Shown here piece by piece: positions 21,785-33,585 of a DNA stretch of 64,000 bases. Made by a program: the position numbers and the translations under genes. Source of the DNA: Adineta vaga. Lineage: Eukaryota; Rotifera. The notes under the pieces are model-generated. The model was not told the origin of the DNA. It worked only from the letters and a program-made list of their open reading frames with translations, and did no database searches. Each line of letters starts with the position of its first letter. Within the stretch, counting starts at the first letter, position 1. The stretch spans positions 310,001 to 374,000 of the forward strand of contig CP075494.1 of assembly GCA_021613535.1 (NCBI GenBank), written 5' to 3'.

Positions 21785-21840
21785 TAAAACTATATTATAC
21801 ATAGCTTTTTCTTTGAGAGTAAATTTTGAAGAGCCCTACC

Positions 21841-22037
21841 ATGCAGTCTATCTTTACCGGCTTGCTTCTGGCCTGCTTTCTTAATCAGCTGCTTGCTGGA
21901 TTTAGTGGACAGACAACCTCATATAAGTGAGATTTTCCTAGTTCTCATTTAGATAATTGTAACAGTATTCTTTCTTTCAAAGGTCAAGGCGGACAGATGA
22001 ATATGACCTACTGCCATTTTATCAATGGATTAAGTGA
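21841..22037 (+). CDS. Small secreted peptide precursor (46 aa)
   Basis: Two exons, 21841-21926 and 21983-22037, with a 56-bp GT-AG intron (GTGAGA...CAAAG) that keeps the frame. Without splicing, the frame stops at once after the exon. Residues 1-26 form a strong signal peptide (MQSIFTGLLLACFLNQLLAG). The rest is about 20 aa with a dibasic RR followed by TDEYDLLPFYQWIK. A TATA box lies 57 bp upstream and an A-rich AATAAAAA-type signal about 75 bp downstream. The layout fits a neuropeptide or other secreted peptide precursor, but no amidation Gly is present and no family was recognised. It has been missed by ORF-length filters because each exon is tiny. Confidence 0.65.
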
Positions 22038-22464
22038 ATTCTGAACTGCAACAGCCACCAACATGAGTAGAAACATGTTCTTACTTTTTATCATTATCAT
22101 CGCTTGTAAATTAAAAAAATAAAAACTACAATTAATCTCTCAATTATCAATAAACATTTCTTTTAAAATTTTGATAAAATCTTTTGTAAACTACGAAATA
22201 TATGTTATTCTTTCTTTGAATATTACTAATTATGAAATTGAAAATAGCCGAAAACATTTCTTCTTTAAGAAAGATTGATATAAAACGACAATTTAGATTC
22301 ATATCAATAATGTATTCTTATTAACTCTCAAACGAGTTTCGAAATGAATTATTTCTTATTTTGAAATCTTTATTTTTTATGTAAATATCTTTTTATAAAT
22401 CATTGACGTGAACCAACAACAAGAAATGAATCATAAAAGAACAGATCATATCTATTTCTTTGTT
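22038..22464. other. Intergenic, no gene seen
   Basis: AT-rich sequence holding the 3' flanks of two convergent genes. Confidence 0.6.
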
Positions 22465-24573
22465 TCAAATGAAGTTAAAACCTTTCTCAAACATATCGAT
22501 CATTACTTGAGCGATATTTCGAGTGATTTCGTTATGAGTTGGATGATTTGATGGTAATGTTTCCCGAAAAATGGCAGCTGCTTTCTCCAGATAAGATAGA
22601 CCCTGTCGATAAGCACCACATTCGAATTCAAGAGCGGCCATCGATTTATACACTGTACCAATACTTGGATCATTGGCTCGAAGTGATTTTTGAAAAATCT
22701 TGAGAGCACATTTTATATGGGAACGAGCACGATCACATTGACCAAGTTTATGATATATATTAGTGATATTATTGTGTGAAATTCCCAATTCAGGATGATT
22801 AGGAGGAAGAATACTTTCTCGAATATTTAATGCTTTTTGATGATATATTAATGCGTTGTCATACTGATTTGTCTCTTCATACACATTCCCCATATTATTT
22901 AAACAAGCGGCTAAATCACGTCATAATGTTCACCAAAGATTTCCATCGCTATGGTATAGGATTGCAATGCGAAATGATATTATTTATTTCGCCAATGAAT
23001 ATTACCAATACTATTGTAAATACAAACAATGCGATAATCACCAACAGGTAATATCTGCTTATAATATTCGAGCGCTTTAGTTTGCCACATGAGAGCATTA
23101 TCTAAATCACCTTTAGCTGCTGCTACTAAACCTAATCCTTGATAACAGTTTGCAACAAGGTGATCTTCAGATTGTATTTCTGTAAGCATTCGATGGTAAA
23201 ATTTTTCGGCTTGATCAAGTCGTCCAGAATTTCGCATTAATGTTCCAAGTGTTAGAAGATTATCTTCTGATCCAATTCCTATATCTCTTTTAATCGATTC
23301 CATCAGATTGTGATTGTTATGATCATTCATCGAAGACAGTGTCATTTTGAATACGGTAATACTGTTTTCCATACAGATACTCTCCAATCTAAAGATACTT
23401 CCAATCATAAAAAGTGTTTCTTGTTCATCATTATCGAAAGCACTCATTTTCGTTATATCAGCGAATGGTTTAAGTGTATCGTTGATCTGATCTTCTGTTT
23501 TGATTTCAAATAAAATTGGATATAAATTATCATTACAAGTAGTTGGGTTGTCACCCAGAAGAAATAACGCACGTTGTCGATCACGTGTTGTTGACAAAAA
23601 CGAAACAAAACAAATCCGTCCTTCTATAGAATTCTTTAGTTGAACAAGTTCTTCACATGATATCAACTGTGCACGATATACGATATTCGTCACAAAACAA
23701 TTTTGTTGTTCACTTTGCAGTTGTTTCAATAGTTCATACATGTGCCGAATAAAGAAACGAAATTGAAAGAGCCATTCGATATCTTGTAAACGAAGAATTT
23801 TATTCAATTGTCGATAAAGAAATGTGTCTCGGGTATACCACCATAGAGCATATTCATTAGAATAATCTTGTTCAAATTCATCTATCATTGAAAGAATGCT
23901 ATTATTATTCTCATATTCTTTTCTGCACATATCAATGAATTCTTTTCGGTTGTTTTCACTGGGTTTTAGTCGTAGGAGAAGTTCAATAAGAAGTTGAGTA
24001 TGAAGAAAATTTCCATTCATATTTTCTCACGACCTTTGCACATTATTATAAATATTCAATACATTGAATACCAAAGGTTCACCAATTCGACGCCAATGTT
24101 TTCGATCTACAGTAATTTGATTTGTTAGGTACTCTATTGAGTTGAATATCTTAATCTAGACCACACAACAGTGTTAATAAAATTCTATAAATACTAATTA
24201 TAATGCTTACTTTGGTATATTGTTCTGTCCAAGGTAAATATTTTTTATTTTGATCTATACTTTCGAAAAGATAGATAGAAAAGACATGTGGAAAATGATG
24301 AATACGAGGTATGAACTCGTATCCTAATTCGTCTCCTATAATAATAAGATGATGACATTTTTCTGTTGATTGTCGAATATAACTTTCACATTGATCTGAT
24401 TGCTCAAAAGTGTCAATACAGTCAACTATGAAACGGAGACGTATTTTAATGTCCAAGTATTGATACATATTATTGATGTTTGTACAGAGCCATACAAGCG
24501 AAAATGTTGTTAAATCTATATTATTACTTTCTACTGGTGTCTGAAAATCTGTTACAGAAGTTGCAGCAGCCAT
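22465..24573 (-). pseudogene. Third ART-TPR gene, inactivated
   Basis: Same architecture as the 631-aa gene. Exon 1 is 24573-24211 with the shared N-terminal domain, followed by a 55-bp intron and exon 2 from 24155. The ART signature can be read (IVYRAQ, VSFLSTTRD, EQE in NDEQETLFMIG), as can TPRs. The frame is broken in three places: an in-frame TGA at 24027-24029, an in-frame TAA at 22980-22982 (after NIHWRNK) and a frameshift near 22925, after which AACLNNMGNVY resumes in another frame. Sequence on both sides of each lesion is well conserved, so decay is recent. The YRGQ motif has become YRAQ. Confidence 0.85.
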
Positions 24574-25680
24574 GTGCGTGTGTGGCGCGTCGTTGAGCAG
24601 AAGAAAAAAGAATCGACGATGCCTAAGAAAGGTTTAGATTTACTTTTTTTCTCTACATTGACGTGTTTCTCGGCAACATAATTACAATTTTTCTGCTTTC
24701 TTCTACTTGCTATTCATACAATAAGAAAGTAGTATGCACACTTGAATAAATTTTGCTTTTATGAATATTTTCCGATAAAAATAGTACCAATGAACAACCT
24801 TTGACGGTCGTTCTATTATTTAATACTTAGAGCAACGCAAAATTAATGTCGCCAAGATCTAACTCTCTAATAGTCGAAAAAAGAAAAAAAACAATTTCTT
24901 TTTGTGATAGATAGAGTGTCTTTCGATCTATCTTTTTATGCTATTTGATCGTTTTCATCCACTTCTAAAATAACAGATCTTGGTAAAAACTATTTACATT
25001 CGAAGCAGACCGTCTACATTACTAGGGGTACACAAGCTCAAGCTCACGAACCGACTCAAAAGAACTTTAGAACTGCAAAATCATTCATTTTAAACGAACT
25101 GAACTTCTCTCTACAGGCAAAATTTCAGATCGAAATATTATTGTTCAATTCTTATAGATGTACCGTATTTTATGATAGAATTCTATTACAATATTCATAA
25201 CTCGTCAAACCAAAAGTCTAAGAAAACTCAATTTCTTGGAGTTTTCATACTTTATTTAGCATCTATCAAAAACAAAGTTCGAACTCAAAAGTGATTAAAT
25301 AGTTAGCAATGTTCTTTTTAATGAATTTATTCCATAATAACTGTTTCATAATTTATTCTTAGTACTAAGCTCTATGTTCAACCCTTCGGGACAATGTCGC
25401 CAACCAATGGGCGACGCTATAGTTTAATGAGGAACTGTTATAAAAGTAATTTTACTTTTTTCTTAGGCAGAAGATTAAACATAACATGCCACATCTTCTA
25501 TATTCACTCTAGTATATAAGTATATATTAGGAAAACTATTCATTATTTCATTGATAGAGAACAAAATAGAAATAGAGTCGAAGGAAGAACCAGTCTGATA
25601 TAGAGATAACTCAAACTATTAAGCGAAAACAAAGATATCCGAACGAATTCATTTTCGTTATTGTTTGAACTATAGATTGG
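24574..25680. other. Intergenic, no gene seen
   Basis: AT-rich. It holds a TATA-like TATATAAG at 25513 before the next gene and a short inverted GTCGCC/GGCGAC pair at about 25395-25415. Confidence 0.55.
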
Positions 25681-26269
25681 ATGCTACAAAGCCAGAGGGA
25701 ACGATATTATACAAGCACTGAATACGATTTTACTCAGATCCGAAGAAATGAATTACGTCGTCAGCAAGAAGAGCAAGACAGAAGATTAGCGGAAGAATAT
25801 GCAAGTCTTGAAATAGTAAGTCTCTCCACAAAACGTGTAATGTTTTCTTTTTGAACATGGTACGTGATTTCAGCGCAATGAACAACAACGATTGAAATCA
25901 GCTGCACGAACAGGTAAACCATTATTTATATATATATCTGACGAAGATGCATGCATTCATATGTTGTGCCATCTTGAGGGTTAAGGAGTGAACCTGGAAA
26001 CCCTTCACTTGTATTTTCAAACAAAAATATCGAGGCATAAATCTTTTTACTTAGAAAACAACACACCATCATATCAAAAAATATCCCGGAATTTTTCCGA
26101 AAAAAAACTTGGTTGTGGTGGTCACCGGTATGCTGTTTGTAAAGGTACCGACGATGATCTTGCTCGTGCTCGCTGTCGATATCCTCAATATTACGGGGGG
26201 AAAACAGACGCAAAAAAAGTTAACTTTGTTAGTGGTTATGATCGCCCAATATGTGTATGTGATGATTAA
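25681..26269 (+). CDS. Unknown protein with charged N-terminus and Cys-rich C-terminus (129 aa)
   Basis: Three exons, 25681-25815, 25874-25913 and 26055-26269, with introns of 58 and 141 bp. All junctions keep frame and the total is 129 aa. Residues 1-58 are strongly helical and charged (RRNELRRQQEEQDRRLAEEYASLE, shown here only to indicate Arg/Glu/Gln richness) and would form a short coiled coil. The C-terminal half carries GCGGHRYAVC, ARCRYPQYYGG and RPICVCDD, with five Cys that could bind zinc or form disulfides. There is no signal peptide, so an intracellular site is more likely. No family was recognised. The second intron includes a CTTGAGGG stretch. Confidence 0.6.
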
Positions 26270-26619
26270 AGTATGGTAGAAGGAGTATCTGCCGAATTCG
26301 ACTTATAATATAAATCCAGAAACATAACTACTGTGCATTTATTTTTCTAGTTCAAGCACTGAAATTAGTTTTTTTCCTTATTATTTAGTGTTCGACTAAA
26401 TTAGTTGCTGACAAGCAAAAGCTGAGACTATTAGATGGGTCCCGTTTTCAATTTATTTATGATATTAGTTGAAGGATGAACAAATAGCATAGAAAATAGA
26501 ACATTCATTCCTATCAGAACACGTAGAAAGAAGGTTTGTTAAAAGCTTTCTATATGGTAGCCAAATGTTTCTGTCACTACATTTGGTAAGCTCGAGGAGA
26601 ATGAAGCTCTATTGGGGGT

Positions 26620-27530
26620 AATAATTTTGTGTTTTTATATCGTGTTTTCTTAGATTTTTAATATTTATCAATGCTTGTACAAGAGGATGTTTAGTGTCTA
26701 ATGCTTTTACTATCGTTTCATATCCGGAACAAACTAATAATGAAAAAGTTGGTAAATGTTCAGCTAAAATATTTTCGATAATTGTGCCAAGCTAATAACC
26801 TCTATTTTCTTTCAGAAATCTGGATAATTGTCTTATAATTCGTGCATTTCTGATGGCTTGTCTGTCTAATCTTGACATAAGTCGCGAATAAAAGATCAAG
26901 GTTAATCGAAAACTGGATAATTCACCAATCATATACGATAAAACTGGCTCATTTTTATCTTTTTCTGTTAAATATCCTTTCAAATAAGTATATCCTCTTT
27001 TTCTCGGAATGTCGTAATCCATTTCCATAAGCTGTGTATAATCACAACAAATATCGGGATTCACATAATTGAAAAACAAATCTATTAATCGCCAACGCAT
27101 GATGACATTTCAATACTGGTAGCACCATCCGAAACACATACTAAGATTTGTCAACCCTGCTTTAAAAATCATATAAGGTGTCCTGCTAAATACTAAATCA
27201 TCAAAAGTTCCTTTCGGAGACACTTTCATTATTCCGTGATCAGGTGACCATATTTCAAGTTTTGTTTTCTAAAAATTTGTCCAATGATTCTTTCATATCA
27301 TCCTTGAATCTTACAATCTCATCATAAATATCTCTCGAACTTAATTAAATATTCATTCACAATTCTTTTTGTCTCAGATGTTTTGACAATATCGCATTGA
27401 ACATAGCTATGTCTCCGCTTATATTGTCAACCAAAGATAAAATTTTCGGATCATTTTCTTCAAATAAGAAGTCATAACTGGCGCTTGCCAAAGAACCTAG
27501 GATGTAAGGAACGTTGATCTAAGTCCCTAT
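26620..27530 (-). pseudogene. Decayed helical-repeat protein of unknown family
   Basis: Minus-strand coding-like blocks in shifting frames: a segment with LGSLASASYDFLFEENDPKI, then RDIYDEIVRFKDDMKESLDK, then FDDLVFSRTPYMIFKAGL, then the 102-aa open frame 27100-26792 (RWRLIDLFFNYVNPD...). After its TAG the same frame continues about 55 codons (IIENILAEHLPTFSLL...). At least two stops and two frameshifts are present. No family was recognised. Confidence 0.5.
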
Positions 27531-27545
27531 AGTTTTTACGTATGA

Positions 27546-27606
27546 TTGAGGGTGTGGGTGTTAAAATAGATGACACTTGGATGCACACCCACCCACACTC
27601 ACTCAA
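27546..27606. repeat. Telomere-like palindrome
   Basis: TTGAGGGTGTGGGTG (27546-27560) faces CACCCACCCACACTCACTCAA (27586-27606). Confidence 0.82.
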
Positions 27607-27745
27607 TATATGACAGTCTAATTCTGAATTTCGATATTAAATACTTTGTATTTGAAGTTTTAGTTAATAATATTGGTGCAATAATAAAAGAAAGGTTGAT
27701 AAAAAGAAAACGAAAATAAGTTTTTAAAAACAAAAAAAACACTAG

Positions 27746-28020
27746 ATGCTGTAAATGAATTACAAAATAATTCGAAATTTCTACATAATAATATCTATAT
27801 AATATGAGTTATTATTTCTGCCAGGGTCTGCAAGGGTCTGAGGGTGTGGGTGATGGTTGGATTTTTTATGACGAAGTGATCATCTTGTAAAACAACAAGT
27901 GGCTCTTGGGGACATCGGCTGGTGGTAGATCCTTTTAGACTCTGGTAGAAATAACAACATATATTGTATACATATCATTATATAGAAGTTTTGAATTATT
28001 TTGTAATTCATTTTCGGCAT
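27746..28020. mobile_element. 275-bp inverted-repeat (foldback/MITE-like) element
   Basis: Left arm 27746-27830 and right arm 27937-28020 are about 85-nt imperfect inverted repeats; the outer ATGAATTACAAAATAATTC is shared exactly on both arms. The 106-nt spacer contains GAGGGTGTGGGTG, the telomere-like motif. It ends 23 bp from the stop codon of the neighbouring gene. No transposase or clear target duplication was seen, so the mobilising system is unknown. Confidence 0.8.
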
Positions 28021-28043
28021 GGACTCAAAAAAAGAAATCATTA

Positions 28044-29769
28044 TCATTGAATACAAGTGGCATTAATAATTGTATAACTACCCCACCAAGTTGTCCATGA
28101 TTTAGAAGTGATACCGTTTTGTGTGCTACCTATATAACTACTTTGGCCTGGAAGAATTTTGAATGTGACTATGCATATTTGATTAAGCTGAACAAAACCA
28201 GAATGTACAACAGCCACGGCAAGAGGCGAATCATCGGTGTAAATCATCGAACCCCATACATCATCACTATTAGATCCTACCACAAGGAACGCCAGAGTTT
28301 GATCAGTATCTCTATATTCTACCAGATTTGGCGGAGCTGCTGGAGCGAAGATTGGAGCTAAAAAATATAATTTAATTATTGAGAGAACAAGAAATGTTAA
28401 GGGAGAGAATAGTTTTCATGTCATATAGTCGACACCTTCAATTCAGTGGAATTCGATTCAAGTACTCAGTTTTAGCCTTTAGTGCATCAACATAAATTAT
28501 CGAATGATTTTCTTTTGACATATTCTAAAGAGAGAAGATCTAATATTCGGCGCAATTTAAAATGCTTTTTTTTGTAAATGATTAGTTCGTTTTACCAAAT
28601 ATTTGCTTTGAAGCAACGTGATTTCTTACTTGTTATATTTAATCGTGAAAAACTAACGGTTGCTGGACCATTTGCAATGATCGAGAATATTCCCATCACG
28701 TTTAGATTGTAAGTCGTTACCACCAAAGTAAATGTCATTATAGAATCTGCATTAATATCGAATAGAAATTGACGATTTTTACCCTCATCATCACTAGATC
28801 TTATCAGATTTGAAGATGGAATTAACGGATGGAAACTGTTGTTGTATATATATCCATATGTATCCATATTACTACTGCCCACAACAGTATAATTTCCACT
28901 AATAGTCATATTGATTTGAATGACATCATAATAATTATACGCCGATAATTCACAGGTATGAGGATTGTTTGGACGACAAAAGATTCTAGTAGCATCATTT
29001 AAAGATGATGAGTATACAGATTGTTTGTTTGACATATTATCTATTCATTAAATAGAAAAAAAATGAATATAGATATTCATTTAGGAGAACAAACATTTTA
29101 ATAATACTATACAGTTGTTGATATTGAAACAAGGAAACTTTTAATTATTTACTTTAAAGGAATCAGATTATTTTTTAATAGTGAGAAATTTTAATGATCG
29201 AGTTGCGATATTACCCTTATTTAAGTGTCAAAAATATATATGAACAAACTCTGATTTGGATTGTAATTTTACTTGTATTTTCGGAATTTGTTATTGTAAC
29301 ACCACTGATAGATATGATTGTGGTATTTGCTGCATTCGTGATCATGCTAGCCATAGTATTTGTTGAGTTACCTAGAAAAGTTGAGAGATAAAAGGAGATA
29401 TTATACTATCGTTTACGTAGGATATCAAAATTGAAATTTAGGAATAGATTTTAAATATAGGACTCAACTTTTCGTGTTACACAACTAATTTTCTCAAATG
29501 AATTAAATTGAGAAAGACTTATTTCTGAAAAGCATAACATCTTAAAGTTACCATTTCCTTCTGTTATATTTATTGGCATTGTTGTTGTTGTTTCATCTAT
29601 CAAATAGACAAACTTAAATAGGCAAAATAGATTATCGAAAGTTATTCTTACTTGATGTTAAAACTTTATTCTTTGGTTGTCGAAGATGCAGAATCACTGG
29701 AATAGTAGTAACTATGGTTATTATAATGACCAATAATAGTACTAAGCCAGATTTGTAGAAAATGTGCAT
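28044..29769 (-). CDS. Type II membrane protein with beta-sandwich and LCCL-like domains
   Basis: Five exons rebuilt: 29769-29652, 29596-29552, 29371-29273, 29040-28630 and 28357-28044. All four introns (55, 180, 232 and 272 bp) are phase 1 and the total is 328 aa. Exon 1 encodes a signal anchor (LVLLLVIIITIVTTIPVIL). Exons 2-3 are a Thr/Asn-rich glycosylatable stalk. Exon 4 is a beta-rich domain (CELSAYNYYDVIQINMT ... FTLVVTTYNLNVMGIFSI). Exon 5 matches an LCCL domain (VWGSMIYTDDSPLAVAVVHSG, YIGSTQNGITSKSW) but lacks the usual N-terminal Cys portion. The extracellular face is predicted. An intron-acceptor-like TTTCTTTCAG just upstream of exon 1 hints at another 5' exon. Phase-1 symmetry favours domain shuffling. 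Confidence 0.72.
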
Positions 29770-30791
29770 TATTGAGAAAAACCACGTATCTGAAAGAAAA
29801 AAAATCAGAATTTACACTTAAGACTAAAGTAAATCCTTTCTCCTCTATTCGAGATTTTTAATTGCTGAGTTTGTAACCGACAAGTACATAATAAGTAATA
29901 TGTGCATTCTAATGATGTCGTTTTGTTGCAACAAAGAATGAGCATGACCAACAGAAAAAAATCAAATTATTGAAATGCTCCTTATGTCCATTACTAGAAT
30001 GTAGATTTTTCTATGTGTCTTATTTTTATTGCTATTACGTCTTCCTTACTATACGACAAACCTACGCAACTTTAAAGCAATTAAAAGGAAAGTTTTTAGC
30101 CTATACAACACTATTTCTCATTTTTCCTAAAAGAAATTATTTTTTCTGACTTTGTTGGTTCCACATCAATTGCATCTCACGTTCCTGATTTAGTTCTACA
30201 ATAATTTTTTCCTGACTCGCCTTGTTTTACTCCGATTGCATTTCTCTCTCGTTTTTTTCTGAATAATTCATTATCATCACATTAACTGTGGGAGAAACTA
30301 CTTTTCCTGACTTTCTGTTTTTTATGATATTTGAATATCACTATTCTAACATGTATTTTGAAAATCAGTTTATTTCAAATTCTACAACACGGCAAACTGA
30401 CGCTGAGATGAATGGTAAGTCAATTTTATTTGTTCGGTTTGTTATTATTCAAAAATGATGTATTCCATTGAAAACTTCTGTTTCGATTCGATTTTTGCGG
30501 ATTATTTTTTCTGTTTGTGATAAGTATTGTCCCATATCACACTATATAGATATATATATGAAGAAGAATATTTGTGTGTTTGTCTGTCTATCGGTTGGCT
30601 ATGCATTCACTCCCCGTAATAATTATTGTTACTAAATTTTCCATAATTCTTCATTAGGCCCCGAAAAAAAAGATAAAAAGAAGTTAGTGCTCATCTGAGA
30701 GTATGAATATGAGTGCCAGTGAGTGTTTGGGTTACCCTCACCCGCAAATAACAACGCATCACAAAACTCAACTTTTTCTTTATATCTAGTA
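29770..30791. other. Intergenic between divergent genes
   Basis: No gene supported. A weak, degenerate G-rich/C-rich pair lies at about 30690-30740 (ACCCTCACCCGC). ATATCTAG at 30783-30790, just before the next ATG, could be a 5'UTR splice acceptor. Confidence 0.5.
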
Positions 30792-32054
30792 ATGACGATT
30801 CATCACCGGATTCGACCGTTATGGCTCAAGTTAAAAGATTTCTATGAGACTTTTAATTTATTTCCATCAATACCACCAACAACAAATGAATACGAACTTC
30901 GAAATCAGAAAATATCAACAAGAATATATATTATTTTGTTATTTATTGTATTAACAATTCTTCTATTATATAATTCATTGGCAACTATTACTCAAACTAT
31001 CATTGTTAAAACACCCACTCTTGAACAATATACAAATTTATATGTTAAATATCCTCAAACTCTCACATGTCCATGTACAAAAATCTCAATTAAATATGAA
31101 AGTCTTGTTAATGTTCAATATTCATTTCATGAAGTATGCACAAGTGACTTTGTAACCGATCAATGGATCAATTATCTTGCTGCATCTTTTACAAACATTA
31201 CAGTGAATTATGACGACTTTCGTTGGACTGCTTCAAAGTCATTTCAAGCTCTACGTGCATTTTGTGAGCTGATGAATACAACACTTTCAGATAGTTTAGA
31301 TCGATTCTATTCAAGTGAATATGTTAGTGCATTTGTTACACCTTCCGAATTATTTCATTCACGAGTTCAAGCATTGCTTCATCAATTTATATTGAAAACA
31401 CAAAAAAGTTTTTTATCCTCTCTGTCTCTTATACAAAACATAATATTGGGCAATTCTTTGTTGTCTGCATTACAAACAGCTCACTTTCTCTACATACCAG
31501 AGCAGAGTCAATATGGAAGTACATGGTCTCGTTCTTATGATGACTGTAGTTGTGACTTGTCTTCATCATGTAGTTATGAATCTGCTATGCGAACTTATCC
31601 TGATGGAGAAGTGAAGTTCACTGTGCCTGGATTTTACGTAGGATGTTATACCATTGAATCATTATTTAAGTCAACTTTAGAATGTTTTTTCAATCAAACA
31701 TGTATAAATACGCTACAATCATATTCTACATCACCTGTACGAGTAAATGTAAGATCACTCAATTCATCATTATTAAGTCAATATTCTGTAAGTTCAACAA
31801 TACAAGATCTTGTGAATCATTTAATGGTAGAAAAATGGGATCCATCCGAAAAATACAAGAAATATTATGATGATTGTCTACCTGAACAGTGTGTTTATAG
31901 TTATTCAGCGAGAAATGATATTACTTACATTGTGACAATATTGGTTGGCTTGCTTGGTGGTTTAATGACAGTTTTGAAACTTGTTGTACCACCATTAGTC
32001 AAATTTGTGAGACGAAAGTTAATAGTGCCAAGACTGCAAACGGGTAAGATATAA
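30792..32054 (+). CDS. Two-TM Cys-rich ectodomain protein, tandem module 1
   Basis: ATG at 30792 (MTIHHRIRPLW). The frame is open further up but lacks an ATG. There is a cytoplasmic N-terminus of about 55 aa, then TM1 (IYIILLFIVLTILLLYNS). A conserved extracellular domain of about 320 aa follows, with paired Cys motifs (LTCPCTKIS, DDCSCDLSSSC, VGCYTIESLFKSTLECFFNQTC, CVYSY) and many N-glycosylation sites. TM2 is YIVTILVGLLGGLMTVLKLVV, then a basic tail. The reading ends at TAA 32054, but a GTAAG donor at 32044 after QTG would leave phase 1, matching the acceptor of module 2. The domain is not one I can name; similar proteins appear to be multicopy in bdelloids (from memory). Confidence 0.75.
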   Translation: MTIHHRIRPLWLKLKDFYETFNLFPSIPPTTNEYELRNQKISTRIYIILLFIVLTILLLYNSLATITQTIIVKTPTLEQYTNLYVKYPQTLTCPCTKISIKYESLVNVQYSFHEVCTSDFVTDQWINYLAASFTNITVNYDDFRWTASKSFQALRAFCELMNTTLSDSLDRFYSSEYVSAFVTPSELFHSRVQALLHQFILKTQKSFLSSLSLIQNIILGNSLLSALQTAHFLYIPEQSQYGSTWSRSYDDCSCDLSSSCSYESAMRTYPDGEVKFTVPGFYVGCYTIESLFKSTLECFFNQTCINTLQSYSTSPVRVNVRSLNSSLLSQYSVSSTIQDLVNHLMVEKWDPSEKYKKYYDDCLPEQCVYSYSARNDITYIVTILVGLLGGLMTVLKLVVPPLVKFVRRKLIVPRLQTGKI

Positions 32055-32116
32055 GATTCGAATATACTTTATACAGTAAATATTCTTGTTTCTTGTCATG
32101 TAGTTTTGGTTCGTAT

Positions 32117-32749
32117 CAGAGATGTGCGGGGCAGCGATTTTTCATGCCCCGCGGGATCCGATCCATTAAAACTACATCACCACTCCGCCCGTCCCCGTGA
32201 AACCCGAACGAATTTTTTTTTTCAATTAACTCGGTCTAGATAATTTTTTCTACATACCTGATCAGTTTATTACAAAAAATATTAGAGAAAGTTTATAATT
32301 GACTTGTTTCATGACGAGCAGCTGATCGAAGGAGTATAGTATCGTTCACTGTTGATGGATTAAGATTGGTCCTTTTTTTAGATACAATAAACCTAGCAGA
32401 AATAAAAGCCCGCTTCACTGCTGCAGATTATTCTCTTTGCTAAGTTTGACATATTTGGTCACAGTGATTCTTGTTCTTTCCAGAAAATAACTGAATTATT
32501 ATCTGTATCATCTAACGATGTACATTTTCTCAACTTCATCTGTAGAAGCATTTCTAACGCATCTCCCAACATGTATGGAACTTGTTATTTTATTCATTAA
32601 TTCATCATCAGGATCATCATCGAATTGTGATGTATAAGATTTGAACTTCTTTGCCAGTGGAAAAGTAAAATTGATGATTGTCGAAAATTTCGCGTCCTGC
32701 CGAACCCCTGTAAATTTATCCTCGCCCGCCTGAAGCCCGTGTCTCTCTG
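32117..32749 (-). mobile_element. hAT transposon remnant
   Basis: The end near 32117 reads CAGAGATGTGCGGGG, and the far end complements to CAGAGAGACACGGG, a loose terminal repeat. On the minus strand, degenerate coding matches the hAT C-terminal dimerisation domain (IVSKKRTNLNPSTVND then LLRSAARHE, with FWKEQESL and NLAKRI upstream) but is interrupted by stops and frameshifts. It sits in the stretch between modules 1 and 2. No intact transposase remains. Confidence 0.68.
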
Positions 32750-33585
32750 TCTATTGTCTTATTCGCCCAAACCATCCCGAACAAATTAAAAAATTAGGAG
32801 AGGACTATCGTAAAAATCTGCATTCGTAATGGGCATCATTCAATCGTTATCTTTCAATGAATATCAAGAGTAGAAAGTTTTTTTCTAACCAGCGGAATCT
32901 TCATGTGTTTTTTGGTTTATAAATGAGTCAAAAAGCAAATTTTTATACGAGAAATTTTCCGCCCGAATAGAGGAGAGAAAAGCAGCGATTCGAACGAGCC
33001 CTACAGTTCAGAAAACAATTTAAAAGTCACTTGAAGTCAGCCAAGATTTTTCGAAGTTTGCTGAGGTTATATTAATTTTAGATTATTTTTCTATTTTTCG
33101 TCGATTATTACTAATTCAGTTAGCCTTCCAAAATACAAAAATGACTATCGAACTCTTACAGACCTCACTTACAGCAGAGTTGACACTATTTTCATGTCTG
33201 ACAATCTTAACTAAAATACTAGCTTGCATAGAGCAGAACTATCGGTTTATAGATTCCTAATAGCGCACAAAGTAATCCTTTGCATCCTGTTGAATTCTAC
33301 GATCGATATACTGGAAAGATCATACTAACCACAGTTGACCTATCAAGAAAAAATGTAGACAAATATTTGGAAATCATTGCAAATTTATCAAAATTCACTT
33401 TATTCCTATAAACATGTCATAGTCTGTCAATGCATCGATTGATTCAAACACTACAACTAGAAAAAAAAAGTAAAATAAACGCCATATTACCAAAGAGATA
33501 AAAACTCGAAATAATTCCTTGTGCACTTCAAAGTCTTTCAGCTCGGTCTCTATATGTAAATGGATAGTACATTTTTTCCTTTAAG

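Larger units (their letters stand above)
20493..21840. other. Intergenic with one palindrome and a promoter
   Basis: No gene seen between the SDR and the small peptide gene. It holds a clear telomere-like palindrome at 21415-21472, a purine-rich tract around 21120-21260 and a TATA box at 21777. Confidence 0.55.

Noticed and set aside
29194-29391. 65-aa plus-strand hydrophobic frame
   Set aside because: It lies antisense to exon 3 of the LCCL-type gene.
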